Shown piece after piece: positions 1 to 11,019 of a DNA stretch of 64,000 bases. Source of the DNA: Amphibalanus amphitrite. Its lineage: Eukaryota; Arthropoda; Thecostraca; Balanomorpha; Balanidae. Position 1 is the stretch's first letter. Every line of letters begins with the position of its first letter. The DNA is taken from the NCBI RefSeq assembly GCF_019059575.1, contig NW_024882986.1, forward strand, positions 86,679 through 150,678, given 5' to 3'. Below the pieces are notes generated by a model that was not told the origin of the DNA, did no database searches, and saw only the letters and a list, made by a program, of their open reading frames with translations. Made by a program: the position numbers and the translations under genes.

Positions 1-1390
1 TAACATCAAAACATATTTTCATTATCTAGGTTTACGCAGTAATTGTTTGCTTCGGCGGTAGACATTCGAAACAGCTACGCCGTATTTACGTGAGTTGAGA
101 ACCCAACAAAGTTAAAATATTGTGTAGTATGTATTGCCTCTCGTTCTTACTTCCCCTTAGGAATGCCTACATAAACTTTCGGTCACGACCTTAGCAAAGT
201 TCAGTAGAGATGGTGTCCTAGAGAAGAGATCCTGAGCAGAACCTTGGATCGACTATGCGCTGGAGCCCATCAGACGTTCAAAATTTAACAATCAAATGAA
301 TCAATGGCGCTGCCGTGGGTAACGCTGCAGCAGCAGTCAATAATTACGGTAGGTATGCGTCGTTCGCACCATTATTTGGCAATACATCAGCTGGGGCAAA
401 CACGGGCCAGGTGCTGGCGTGCTCGCCCCGGCCAATAATTCATTGACCCGCCGACACCATAATGTTGCATTCATCAGGGCTAAACACGCAGAGGTCGGCA
501 GCGTGATGGATGAGATAACACGTAATGCACATAATTGTAAGTACAAATAGTCATGGGCTACCGAAGGAATGAAGAGCGCGCAAAGTAGTAACAATGGTTT
601 ATAAAATGATTTTTGCAGCTCACTGCTAAAGTACTACATGGTCACGAGTCAACTACAAAAATAGATTCGTAAAGATGCTGGATGACAGCTAAGGAAATCC
701 ACATATCCGCTGAGCTCATAAGGCTCCCTGAATCTGACAGCTAAGGCGGCTGACTCGAAATGTTCTGCAAAGAATACACTTCCGGTGCTCGCGTTTCGTG
801 CGGCGCCCCTCCCCCTTTCTGTCCCGGGCTGTCATCCTGGCGCGCCACCATTGTCACCGCGCGACGACGTGCGCCATTGTTGTCGCGGCACAATAGCCTC
901 ACGGACGATTACAGCCGCCGTATGATTACCAGACTGATAAGACGCTGTGACGCCTGCCCGCCAGGCAACTGTCATGGAAACGCCAGTCTGTTCTTCACGC
1001 GTCCTGAGCAGTAACGGGCTGCTCTTCCAGAAATAAAATGGCTGCCATTGGAGACCGAACACCAAGACCGCGTCTCTTTGATAATGTGAATGATGGAAGA
1101 GCGAGGTGGAAAACTGTCTGCTAAGAGGGCTCATGCTATAGAAAACAGCACATAACTGCATGGGCGCACAAAGCCAAGGTGCTATCTAAAAGAAAAATGA
1201 GCGACCGACGAATGGAGTCTATGCAACAACCCGTGCATATGAAAGGGAAACTCTTTGTCGTCGTGATTGATCATGAGCTAAGCGCAATAATTCATGGTAT
1301 CTTGCTAGAATCAAACCATGCATTTTTCGTTGAACCGCACAAAACATTTTGCCAGCATCGTTGTCGGCATTGCCTTGATTGAACTTATGT
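1..1390. other. Unassigned sequence, no gene recognised
   Basis: Only short overlapping frames are open here, none with a recognisable domain. I see no clear element termini. Base composition is mixed, with a somewhat GC-rich patch near 780-1020. Confidence 0.5.
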
Positions 1391-1552
1391 CAAGAGATCA
1401 CCCAAAACGCCATTAGAGCCTCAATCTCATTTTTTCTTTTCATTGTGCATGTTTTAAAAGACTGTTTTTTACAAGAGATCACCCAAAACGCCATTAGAGC
1501 CTCAATCTCATTTTTTCTTTTCATTGTGCATGTTTTAAAAGACTGTTTTTTA
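1391..1552. repeat. Perfect 81-bp tandem duplication
   Basis: A unit beginning CAAGAGATCACCC at 1391 repeats from 1472 with no difference that I can see. Two units fill 1391-1552. The duplicated text is AT-rich with T-runs. Perfect identity implies a very recent duplication or an assembly artefact. Confidence 0.9.
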
Positions 1553-3041
1553 CCTCTAGATTTTATAACTTTCTAAGGTCCGCTCTTTCTGCTGCGCATT
1601 CCAGAAGGAAAGTAACAAGAATATGGAAAGCCTCTACCCTACATATCCCACTCTGACGCACCCTGTGACAGGAGCCAACTCCAGACTCGGCGCGGGCTAT
1701 ATGAACTGAAACTAGTTTATGATGCAATAATGACAACGCTGTTCAGAATAGCAATGACAGATTCACGACATCGCGTGTCATACTTCTTCCTCCGTAAAAG
1801 CCAATATCTTGAGGAAGGTCTGAGGGTTTAAATGACCGGAAACGTAGCCAACTTGTCGACCAAAACTTAGTTGCCCTCATCTCCGTCTGCTGGAGAAACT
1901 CGAACCTCACACCGGTCGCGGATCGGTTCACCCCGATTGAGTGCTAAGGCGGCAGCTGTGCCCTGCCCCGCTGCGGTGACCGGTTTGAGCCGTAACGCCC
2001 CATCGGCGGCCGGTCGCAGCCCGCCACGGCGCACGGCCTGCCTTATTGAATGGCCATCAGCGGCGGCCGGCCGGCCCGGCGGCGTTACGGGCCTCTATTC
2101 TGGGTGGTGATGGCTCCACGGGGCGTGGTCGGTGCCGACGCCACGATGGGCCGCAGCTGGCCGGCACGTCTCTGCTCCCACCGCCGGACACTGCGCCGTG
2201 TACCAGCCGCGGCCGACGCCACACGGCAGCGGGCAGCACGCCACGGCAAAAACGTAATCACAACGGGCGGCGCCACTTTTTGTGACAAGAAAAAATGCTT
2301 CTTCTGAATAGGTGTCGAGTTCCTGGTAATAAGCACTGCATTGAGCACGACAGGTGCTTCTTCATGGCGCTTTTTATCATTACGCTTTTGACGACTTTGC
2401 GTTGGATGTTCACTGTTCTGGGATTGCGTATTGACCACATGCTCCTTACCACATGCTGCTTGGACTATGAACAATTGAACATAAACACAGAAAAGGAGAG
2501 GAGCGGGAAAGGAAGGAAGGAAAAGAGGAAGAGGGACGGTATGAGTAAGGGGAAATGTGTTGTGTGTACTGACCGGGGTCACCCAGCGCCGGGGGCGGGC
2601 GGCCGGGGCAGATCACTCTCCGTCCACGCAATAACCGGTGGCTACGGCACAATATCAGAGGGCCACGTCGTCACCGGGCCGGCAATATCAGCGGCCCGCG
2701 CGAGGAAATACATTGACGTGTCGGCCGGCGCTACATCAGCGATCGCCAATGGTGCGAACCGGGTCAGTGCGCTGTGACTGGTGCGACGACTGCACCCGGT
2801 ATCGCGCACCAGCAGTTGCACCACCCAACCCCCCCCCCCCCCCCCCCGCACTCACACACACACAGGGATCAGAGGGAAAGTGGTTGCAGTGGTTGCAGGT
2901 TTTTTTGTTTTTGTTTTTTTGCTAGTGCCTTCTTGATACTAAAACGTGATGCTGGAGAAAATGCATGTGTTTTGTTTTGTTACATGCCTGGATGTTTTGA
3001 CATTTTTCAGTCGATTTTGCTGATGGTCTGAATCCTGATCA
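1553..3041. other. Unassigned; two GC-rich islands and a C-homopolymer
   Basis: Two GC- and CpG-rich blocks (about 1900-2270 and 2575-2830) lie in otherwise AT-balanced DNA. A run of about 19 C followed by CA repeats sits at 2829-2865. Short frames in the GC islands are proline/arginine-rich and look compositional. A host promoter or first exon cannot be excluded, but nothing shows one. Confidence 0.4.
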
Positions 3042-3060
3042 CTTATAGGCAGACATGTGC

Positions 3061-3260
3061 TTGGATCCGGAAAAATGAATCTGAGATCCGATCCCATGGA
3101 TCCCGATCCGAGATCCATTCAGATCATAGATCCAGCCCCTCAATTTTTTCGAGAGATCTACTGGGATCATAGATCTGACTCTTCAATTTTGTCGCTAGAT
3201 CCACTCGGATCATAGATCTGGCTCCCCAATTTTGTCGTGAGATCCATTGGGATCATAGCT
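3061..3260. repeat. Left subterminal array of ~43-bp GATC-rich units
   Basis: About four diverged copies of a unit with the pattern GAGATCCAYTSGGATCATAGATC followed by a pyrimidine-rich stretch and AATTTTGTC. The inverted counterpart is at 6868-7080. Subterminal repeats in hAT elements are commonly transposase-binding sites; that role here is inference. Confidence 0.75.
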
Positions 3261-4606
3261 CATAGGTGCTCAAAATGTGAACAACTTTCTTTCATAAGAA
3301 GTTATGAATACCAAAGTATGGTTAGAAACAAACAATCTTATACAAAGGCCATATCAGTAAAAGCATCCAGTTACATTATACAGAATACAAAATAAAGGAG
3401 GCTCATGACGGACACAACTTGAGAGAATTGAGTGACATGAAGATTGTTCACAGTTCACATACCAACAGAAAAGTTTGCATTAACAATTAACATAGAGGTA
3501 AGTCAAAGTAATGACTAATGAACAATACATAACTAGGTACCTACCACATCACAATTTATGTTAGAATCTACATAATGATATTGATAAGACAATCTTGCAT
3601 TAGACAACCATGAGGCTTTCCAGTTTCCAGCTACCAAAATTGATTGATAAACAATAAAAGATGATACTGACACATGTGGCTTGGTTAGGTAAAGGTAGTT
3701 CAATCTATTGAAAGAATTATTGAAAAAATAAACTGAGATATAAACAAAAGTATAAAAATATTCAACAGCCTGCGGAAACGATGGTGATGGGAAGCGAAAT
3801 ATCAATTGTAATGGCCTTGGATATTTACCGTAAAATGATTATTCAGTATCTAAATAGAATTCGTGACGTCATTTCAAATAACAAATGAGTTAGGCGTTCT
3901 ACCTTCGAGTATAATGAAAATAAATAAAAAATAAAACTGGATTTTCAAAAGTCTGGAGTTCTTTTTAAAAAAATGTTCATTTTTTCTGCCTCACATAATT
4001 TTACGATACGATTGTTTGTGAATATCATCTTTGAAGCGTTGAATTTAATGACGTAAACGTAAGTTGAAACGGTATTACATGGGCCTGAGCGGTGTGAGCC
4101 TTGCATCTTTATTTTATTCACTTTTCAAAAGAATAATAATATCTTACGTCATTAGTTTAAAGGGCCTATTACAGGGAATCTTTTGGAATCATTACGGTTT
4201 TGGTCAAATTAAGATTTTTCATTGGTCAAACGATAATGACGTAATAAAACCATATTTCCAAAACGTGAGCTATGAATTTCGTTTGTCTTTTTTTTGGGAG
4301 GCTCTCACACGTGTAGGTAATCTGAAGAAGTTGATGCCATTTTTGAACTTGTAATTTTATTAGGAAAGTATTAGAGGTTGGTTGCTATTCTTACTAAATC
4401 GAAATTGTGTTGCACATACTAATAGCTCATACGAACATTCTGGATTGGGATTTCATACCTGGCAGAAGTGGATTGCTGGATTATTTTGAACAAAACTGAC
4501 CTATTTGGCTTCCAGGTTTGATTTCCTAACATCTGTCCATAGGCGGCAGAACAGGGGGGGGGGGTGGCACCAGGGTACAGTGCCCCCATAGATTTTGGCA
4601 TTTTAA

Positions 4607-5491
4607 CCCTCGCATGTGTAGGGGGGGGGGTCGGATGGACCCCCCCCCATGGTTTTTCGCGAATAACTCGCGTAAAAAGCGGCCGATCGCGACGAAACTT
4701 TCAGTACCCTCGCATTGATCAATTTTACACCTACCCTGAAAATTTCATGACCCTGACCCTAATGACCTTTGACCTGTGACCTCTTTTCCGAGACCATGTT
4801 TGGCCGGAATCGCGATTTCGCGTATGTCGGCTCGCACTAGCCGCGCGTTTGCAAGCTTTTCGTGGTTTCAAACGTTCAAACATGTGATTTGATGTTACTC
4901 CCGTGTGTGTCAAGGTCACCTGAAGGTCAGGTCAGGTCATTGACCTTTGGTGACCTCGGGTGACCTCGGGTCACTTTTTTGAGTTTTACATGTTTCTAGG
5001 CTAGTTTTTGGAGCTGAATTCGAATTTAGCAACCATTTGAACATTTACGAAGTAGTTTTGGTGCCTTCGTAACATGTTACGAAGCTGTCAGAGGCGGTTG
5101 ACACGTACTACGAATACCCGTCACGACGCCTACTGGTTGACCTGACCTGACCTGACCCGACCTGGTCTAAATGCTTCAAGACATCATCTGTGATCAAAAC
5201 TAACACGATATTCGTGATCAGCACCCCGAAAAACCCCTTAGCAGCCACACTTTACGACTTTCTAACAGATCCCGATTTTCCCGACTTTGGGTCATTGACC
5301 TGACCTGGAAGGTCAACCAATGACCTAGGACCTTAAAATTGGGTATCATCGGCTTCCTCTCGTCACGGGCAACACGCTCGTTTTTTCCGCGAAGCTCTAG
5401 CTCGATCAGGGGCCAAACGGCAAGGGGGGGGTCCAACCGACCCCCCCCCCCTACACATTAGAAGCTGGAAAACGCCGCACACATGCGAGGG
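4607..5491. mobile_element. TTAA-MITE a (piggyBac-like), 885 bp
   Basis: TIRs CCCTCGCATGTGT and ACACATGCGAGGG are bounded by TTAA on both sides (4603-4606 and 5492-5495). Next to each TIR a G-run and a C-run flank a short core (TCGGATGGA at left, TCCAACCGA at right), forming a potential hairpin. The interior is dense in AGGTCA/TGACCT and has two inverted repeats spaced by one base: AGGTCATTGACCT at 4934-4946 and GGGTCATTGACCT at 5289-5301. No coding frame is present. A related unoccupied site occurs at 59896-59899. CCC-start TIRs plus TTAA duplications fit piggyBac. Confidence 0.88.
4934..4946. promoter_or_regulatory. IR1 nuclear-receptor palindrome (ecdysone-response-like)
   Basis: AGGTCA-T-TGACCT is a perfect inverted repeat with a one-base spacer, the textbook EcR/USP element form (RGGTCANTGACCY). 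It lies in MITE a among many direct AGGTCA half-sites. Function is untested; the array itself may generate such palindromes by chance. Confidence 0.5.
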
Positions 5492-5598
5492 TTAACATTA
5501 GCCCTACTGGCGTTGCATGGAAAGAATGGGACCAAAATCAAAATCTGCAGTGCCCTGCTGCCACTGCATCTGTCTGTACTGTTTGTTCATTGAATTAA

Positions 5599-6588
5599 CC
5601 CTATTCCTGGCGGGGGGGGCCTCAGGAGCCCCCCCCCCTGAGGTTTTTTGGTTATATCTCCCAAACGCGTTGAGCTAGGAAGCTCAAATTTTCTGACTTT
5701 TCCTAAAAGGCTTCTACGCAACATGTCTGAAAATTTTGAGTTGATCTGACCTCAGGTCAGGTCACCAGAGGCGGTTTGGTGACGCTACCTCAGAAAAGTT
5801 TGCAATCACGCCAGAGCTAGAGTTTTTGACCGATCAATTTCTTCTCTTCAGGGTTTAGTTAGGGTACCAGTATGTGCAATTTATATATCTCGGAATTTTG
5901 ATATCGGTGACCTAAGGTCAGGTCAATTTCGCGACCTCCCCATTATAAGTCAATGGGGGAAAAATCAACTCCCTGTTTTTACCACTAAAACGGGTCAGAA
6001 TGGCCCCATATACCATACATGACTTCATATACGATCAACCTTCACTACCTTGAGGTCTGTTTTGCTGTTGGGCAGCTGTGAGGTCATGTGACGTCATCAA
6101 AGGTCACCAAAGGTTTTTGGCCAATAACTCCGTACAGGAACAAGATACAGACGCGTGGATGGTCTCATTGTGTTCAGCTCGTCAAGACGCATCGAATGAT
6201 ATACATGATGACCTCGAGGTCACGTGACCTGAGGTCAACCTTTGACCTTGACCTTTCGAGGTCAACATATATATCATTCGATGCGGATTGACGAGAGGAT
6301 CACGATGATGCCCTTAGTTTGTTCCTATCTTGACTAATTCGAAAGTTATTCGAGAAAAACTCTCTCCATATCTAGTGCCGCCATTTTGACTTTTTCGACC
6401 CCTGTGACGTCATCTTTGACCTGACCTGAAAATGACCCCAGTAAAAATTGTAGATCTTGGCCGTGCGTATCCGATGCCGTTTACCGCTTGTCGCTATCTT
6501 GCTTCGTTCTCGAGATCTCAGGGGGGGCCGAATCGGCCCCCCCCCCCCCGCCAGTTTCTTGTCCCGGCGGAGCCCGCCAGGAATAGGG
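5599..6588. mobile_element. TTAA-MITE b (piggyBac-like), 990 bp
   Basis: TIRs CCCTATTCCTGGCGGG and CCCGCCAGGAATAGGG are flanked by TTAA (5595-5598 and 6589-6592). Subterminal G-run/core/C-run hairpins are present at both ends (cores CCTCAGGAG and CCGAATCGG). The interior has two CRE palindromes TGACGTCA (6089-6096 and 6415-6422), the palindrome AGGTCACGTGACCT with a central E-box (6217-6230), and a large imperfect inverted repeat at about 6177-6296. It is nearly identical to MITE f at 16482-17469, so this subfamily moved recently. A 67-codon frame inside is shared by copies b, f and j but has no recognisable domain. Confidence 0.9.
6217..6230. promoter_or_regulatory. AGGTCA inverted repeat with central E-box
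   Basis: AGGTCACGTGACCT combines two nuclear-receptor half-sites with a CACGTG E-box in one palindrome. The same site recurs in MITE f (about 17096-17109) and MITE j (about 36013-36026), so it is a fixed part of this subfamily. A binding role is inference. Confidence 0.5.
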
Positions 6589-6867
6589 TTAAAGTGGCTG
6601 TAGCTTGTTGATAAGATTGTCATCAGTGCTGTCATGAAAAAGTTACAATTGGTCACAAAAAGTAGCAATATGCATGTTCTTGGTTTATTTTAAATGTACC
6701 TAGTACAAACGTTGTTTATTTAAATTCAAATTTAATGATGATACCTAATGATTACAAGTGGTCTTAACCAATAACCATGTCCACAAGTGATAATTCTCAA
6801 TTGTATTGCACTGTAAGGTGTACAATTATGTAGGATAAGGGTTTCATTGGCTACATGTTGTCGTGAG

Positions 6868-7080
6868 ATCCATACAGATCATAGGTCCTCCACAAATTTT
6901 TGCCCGCTGGATCCACAGAGATCATAGATCCGACCCCTAAATTTTGTCGAGAGATCCATTCGGATCATAGATCCAACCCCTGAATTTTGTCGAGAGATCC
7001 ACTCGGATCATAGATCCAACCCCTCTATTTTGTCGAGAGATCCACTGAGATCATAGATCCAGCTCTCGGATCCAAGCACA
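6868..7080. repeat. Right subterminal array of ~43-bp GATC-rich units
   Basis: Inverted counterpart of the array at 3061-3260 and part of the same hAT-like element. About five diverged units carry GATCATAGATCC, CCCCT and AATTTTGTC blocks. Confidence 0.75.
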
Positions 7081-7130
7081 TGTCTGCTTATAGGGTTGTT
7101 TTCTTATGAAAGTTTCATCAAAAAGAAATA

Positions 7131-7537
7131 ATGACATCGTTAGCTGGAAAATGCAAGAGGGCGGTGAATGGTGGGCGGCATTCAGTAAGGCAAGCTGTTG
7201 TTTTACTGACGATTTTGTTTTTTATCAATTCTGCATTTTTTCTCGCCTTCATTGCGTATGTATGTTTGTTTTGGACCATGATTCATAGTTTATGCCTTCT
7301 CCCCAAAGCCAATTACCATAGACAGCCATAATGTACTTTTATGGGCCTTATCAAGGCATCAATATTTATTGTGACGAGGAGCTAGTTGGACTGGTGGCTG
7401 CAAGATCCTGTCCTCTGATTAGTGCTTACCCAGGCTTATTCATATTGTCAGCTCTAATCGTATCAAACATTGTCATGTTTGCTTATTCTCAGCATGCAGA
7501 TGTTCCGAAATATGCTGGATTAAAATTTCCCAGGTGA
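7131..7537 (+). other. Two small overlapping frames with membrane-like segments
   Basis: Frame one (7131-7331, 66 codons) has a basic N-terminus and a strongly hydrophobic stretch VVLLTILFFINSAFFLAF. Its TAA overlaps by one base the ATG of frame two (7331-7537, 68 codons), which has a second hydrophobic stretch LFILSALIVSNIVMF. Frame two is bounded by a weak acceptor-like CAG (about 7323) and CAG|GTGATT (about 7532), so it could be one exon of a membrane protein. MITE c inserts 20 bp downstream. I recognise no family. It may be a host exon, a relic or chance. Confidence 0.22.
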
Positions 7538-7556
7538 TTTCATGGTCAGAGTTTAA

Positions 7557-8544
7557 CCCGCGCACTGCCGGGGGGGGGGGGGGGGGCGGATATCCCGAGT
7601 TTTTTCGTAGATAGCGGGAATACTGCGGCGCTAGAAATTTGATACGACTATTCTTTCATCAATTTTACACATGATGTGCAAGTTTGAACCTCCTAACTTT
7701 TAAGGTCAGGTCACCAGGTCACTTTGAATGACCAAGCCTCAAGTCAATTTTTTGCAATTTTGTCACCGTGCCAGAGATACAGTAGATGTCGGAGGCCTTT
7801 GAAAGTCGCAGGATGTTATGAGGTCATTAGTAGCTACAATTTGTATATCTCGGAATTTGGATATCGATGACCTAAGGTCAGGTCAATTTCTCGACCTCCC
7901 AATCAATGGGGGAAAAATCAACTCCCTGTTTTTACCACTAAAACGGGTCGGAATGGCCCCATAAACCATACATGACTTCATATACGATCAACCTTCACTA
8001 CCTTGAGGTCTGTTTTGCTGTTGGGCAGCTGTAAGGTAATGTGACGTCATAAAAGGTCACCAAAGGTTGTTTGCCAATAACTCCGTACAGGAGCAAGATA
8101 CAGCCACGCAGATGGTCTCATTGTGTTCAGCTCGTCAAGACGCATCGGCGAATGATATACATGATGACCTCGAGTTCACGTGACCTGAGGTCAACCTTTG
8201 AACTTGACCTTTCGAGGTCAACATATATATCATTCGATGCGGATTGACGAGATGATCACGATTATGCCTTAGTTTGTTCCTATCTTGACTAGTTCGAAAG
8301 TTATTCGAGAAAAACTCTCCCTATATAGCGCCGCCATTTTGACTTTTTTGACCCCTGTGACGTCATCTTTGACCTGATCTGAAAATGACCTTTGTAAAAA
8401 TTGTAGACCTTGTCCGTGCGTATCCCATGCCGCTTATCGCTTGTCGCTATCTTGCTTCGTTCTCGAAATCTCGGGGGGGGGGCGGTCATCCGCCCCCTCC
8501 CCCCGTCGTTTCTAAGTTGGCGCAGACCCCCGTCGGTGCGCGGG
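7557..8544. mobile_element. TTAA-MITE c (piggyBac-like), 988 bp
   Basis: TIRs CCCGCGCACTGCCGGGG and CCCCGTCGGTGCGCGGG are flanked by TTAA (7553-7556 and 8545-8548). A long G-run then a CGGATATCC core follow the left TIR; a G-run/CGGTCATCCG/C-run hairpin precedes the right one. The central ~500 bp resembles MITEs b, f and j while the ends resemble only j, so core and ends have different histories. No coding frame is recognised. Confidence 0.9.
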
Positions 8545-8548
8545 TTAA

Positions 8549-9445
8549 CCCCTTTGCATATGCTGAGAAGGATTGCATGTAAGTAGATTGATTGCGTGTG
8601 TCTGTCCTGCATAAATTTCTCTAAAAAGATATCACTTATAATTCAACAATATTTCACTGGATCTTTCATTTTCGCATAAGCGTTCTCTGCTCAGCGACAC
8701 TGTGCCATAATGTGTAAGCAGTTCTGACATGCTGGCACGCTCAATAACTTCCTCCATTCATGAGCTACGCGAATAGCTTCGCGAAGAGCAAGGTAACTTG
8801 ATAGGTAACTGTTCCCTTAGTTTATGATACTAGCTGATCAGGTCATATTTGTCGAACGTGTGTATAAAGTCTCGAGGAAGCCCATTGAAATACCAGCTAT
8901 GACAGCTTTGTGCAGTGGGTAATGGACTCGGATAAGGAACATTGCTATCCTAATGTAAATGTCACATATCATGCTGGTATTCAGAATTTATGTCACTTTC
9001 CCATAGCTCGCAACCAACTTCGAGACACATGATACAACGTTGTCAGGTCCAAAATAATGTTTCCAAGTAAAGGAGAAGTGCCGAACAAATTTATCAATCG
9101 AAGGTATATAAGTATATTAGAGGAAGTACGAATGAGTATTTATTTCTTAACTTATTTATATATTATAACTTATTTGTATATTATATTTATATATTTTATA
9201 ACTTATTTATATTTTAGAACCTATTTCTTATTTATAACCGAATGAGTTTCGTTGAATAAGCGCTTTAGGAGGTGCACTCTTTCGTGCTGGTTCATTTTTA
9301 GTAGTCTTATACCATGTCTAATGTATAAAAAACGGCATAAAAACCTATTTCAGTATGAATGAAATAAGTAAGATACTGATTTAGGTATTGCGATAGAAGT
9401 TAATGTATCTCATTTGAAATTGTTTTAACGGACTTTCACTGGGTA
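8549..9445. other. Unassigned AT-rich sequence
   Basis: No gene recognised. An imperfect TTTAT-type array occupies about 9143-9240. No element termini recognised. Confidence 0.5.
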
Positions 9446-9458
9446 GTGGGTAAAAGTT

Positions 9459-9581
9459 ATTATAAGTCCCGGTACTCCGACTTGTATTGAAAAGTCTTCG
9501 ATGGGGCACACATAGGTTTAAAACCTATGTGTGCCCCATCGAAGACTTTTCAATACAAGTCGGAGTACCGGGACTTATAAT
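9459..9581. repeat. Near-perfect 123-bp palindrome
   Basis: Arms of 61 bp meet at a single central base near 9520, with no mismatch seen (outer motif ATTATAAGTCCCGG, inner ACACATAGGTTT). Imperfect symmetry continues outward to about 9447 and 9596. It would extrude as a cruciform and transcribe into a long hairpin. A MITE origin is possible, but no target duplication could be defined. Confidence 0.9.
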
Positions 9582-9599
9582 TAAGCATTTACCTGGGTA

Positions 9600-10063
9600 T
9601 TAACTATTAAGACATGACTCTTCAGTCTCACTTAATGTATCTCATATCACTCTTATACCTCAAGTTAAATTGAATGTTCCAATCGTATCTGATTTTTTCA
9701 GCAGTCTTTAGAGAAAATAAGGCAAACTTTGAATGACCGCTAGAAAGCCGATGCAAAGATCCGGATCCTAATCCTATATGCTGTATGCCGTACCTGCTCA
9801 TGCTGCTGATGCTGATTACCTTCGTTGATATGATCCTTTCTACTTCATCAATGAATGGACGGATAATTATTGATGAGCTTTTTTGCAATGAATGGAATAC
9901 TTGGAATAAGCAAAAGTGTTATCTTTCTATTGGTTTTTCAAAAATATCGCCAAAATATCTGCAATTTTTTCAAGAATCAGTTTCAAGAATCAGTTACCCA
10001 GTTTCGCATCGAATTTTATTTCATGCATCTTTAGATACATAAACATATCGTAAGTACCAGGTA
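9600..10063. other. Unassigned sequence
   Basis: Short frames only, no recognised domain, no element end apart from the TA-flanked element that begins at 10066. Confidence 0.45.
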
Positions 10064-10065
10064 TA

Positions 10066-11017
10066 GGGGAGAGTAGGGCACTTTCGTGCATGGGGCACAT
10101 TCGTTTTCAGCAGTTTATGGGAACACGAGTGACTGCCCGAGCTCGAGGTAAATTACGAAAATATAGCCACCCAATTCGTGTACAGAAGACAACATTTTAT
10201 CTGCTATCATGCTTGATAAAAACACAAAGTTGTATTAATTATTCGGGCACTTTCCCAACTTTCTCCATGGCATCTATTTTCGTGATCCTGACTCCGAAAT
10301 GCGGTTTAGTTTTTTTTTTTAAATTGGCGGGGAAGAAGCTCACTCTATTCACCGAACTGCTGCAAACTTGTGTGTTGCAAAAGTGCCATTTTTCAACAAG
10401 AAATTTTGAAATATATTACAAATACCGTTGTGGGGCAGGTTGGTGCACGCACTGCCTAGGGGCACATTCGTGCATATTTTTTCCGGTTTTGCGATTTATG
10501 ACTTTACCTGTAGTGGGTTTCACTTATGACGCTCGCCTGATTCAGTCTCGGCTGATTGCGACGTCGTGACAAGTAATTCGCGCGACCTTGGCGAGGTCAC
10601 GGGGCAGGTCGATGGCCGGCAGTTGGCACATTCTCGTTGGCCAGTCAAATCTGTCTACATTTGTTGGGCAATACATTCTTGTTGAAGGGAATCGAGTGAA
10701 ATGGCCCCCTGCCAATTTCTTTCGGTAATTTTTTGCTAATGCCCGGTAATTCCTCGAAATTTGCAGGGTGCACGGAAGTGTCCCACCCTTGCACGAAAGT
10801 GCCCCATACCTGGGGCAGTTTCGTGCAAACGTTCAGATTTATTAAAAGCTATTTTTTCTAATAGACAGGATAATTTTAAAGGAAAACTTTTAAAGAGGAA
10901 AGATATCCGCAATAGCTCCTTTTTATGCTACATTCAACAATTTTACCCTTGCACCAACCAAAGAACAGATATATGGATTTACCCATTTTTTTTGCACGAG
11001 TGTGCCTCACTCTCCCC
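10066..11017. mobile_element. TA-flanked GGGGAGAG element N1, 952 bp
   Basis: Left end GGGGAGAGTAGGGCAC, right end GTGCCTCACTCTCCCC, with TA on both sides (10064-10065 and 11018-11019). Copies N2 (30637-31582) and N3 (34055-35229) share the outer ~8 bp but differ inside. The phrase GGGGCACTTTCGTGC and close variants recur inside in both orientations (about 10076, 10088, 10450, 10790, 10810). No coding frame is recognised. TA duplications fit the Tc1/mariner (IS630) group; the superfamily is otherwise unproven. Confidence 0.8.
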
Positions 11018-11019
11018 TA

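Larger units (their letters stand above)
3050..7086. mobile_element. Non-autonomous hAT-like element, 8-bp TSD, carrying two MITEs
   Basis: The ends are inverted: CAGACATGTGCTTGGATCC at 3050 and its complement ending at 7086. The 8-bp sequence CTTATAGG flanks both sides (3042-3049 and 7087-7094), the target-duplication length of hAT elements. Both subterminal regions are arrays of a ~43-bp unit built around GATCATAGATC (about 3061-3260 and 6868-7080), in inverted orientation. The interior has no transposase-like frame. Two TTAA-MITEs (4607-5491 and 5599-6588) were inserted later; without them the element is about 2.15 kb. The hAT assignment rests on TSD length and the CAG start only. Confidence 0.8.

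Noticed and set aside
6088..6291. 67-codon frame shared by MITEs b, f and j
   Set aside because: It follows the DNA identity of young MITE copies, is full of AGGTCA-derived codons, has no recognisable domain and is broken in relatives such as MITE c.
10290..10800. Repeated GGGGCAC/GTGCCCC phrases considered as a CRISPR or tandem array
   Set aside because: Spacing is irregular, orientation mixed and the host is eukaryotic; they belong to a TIR element.
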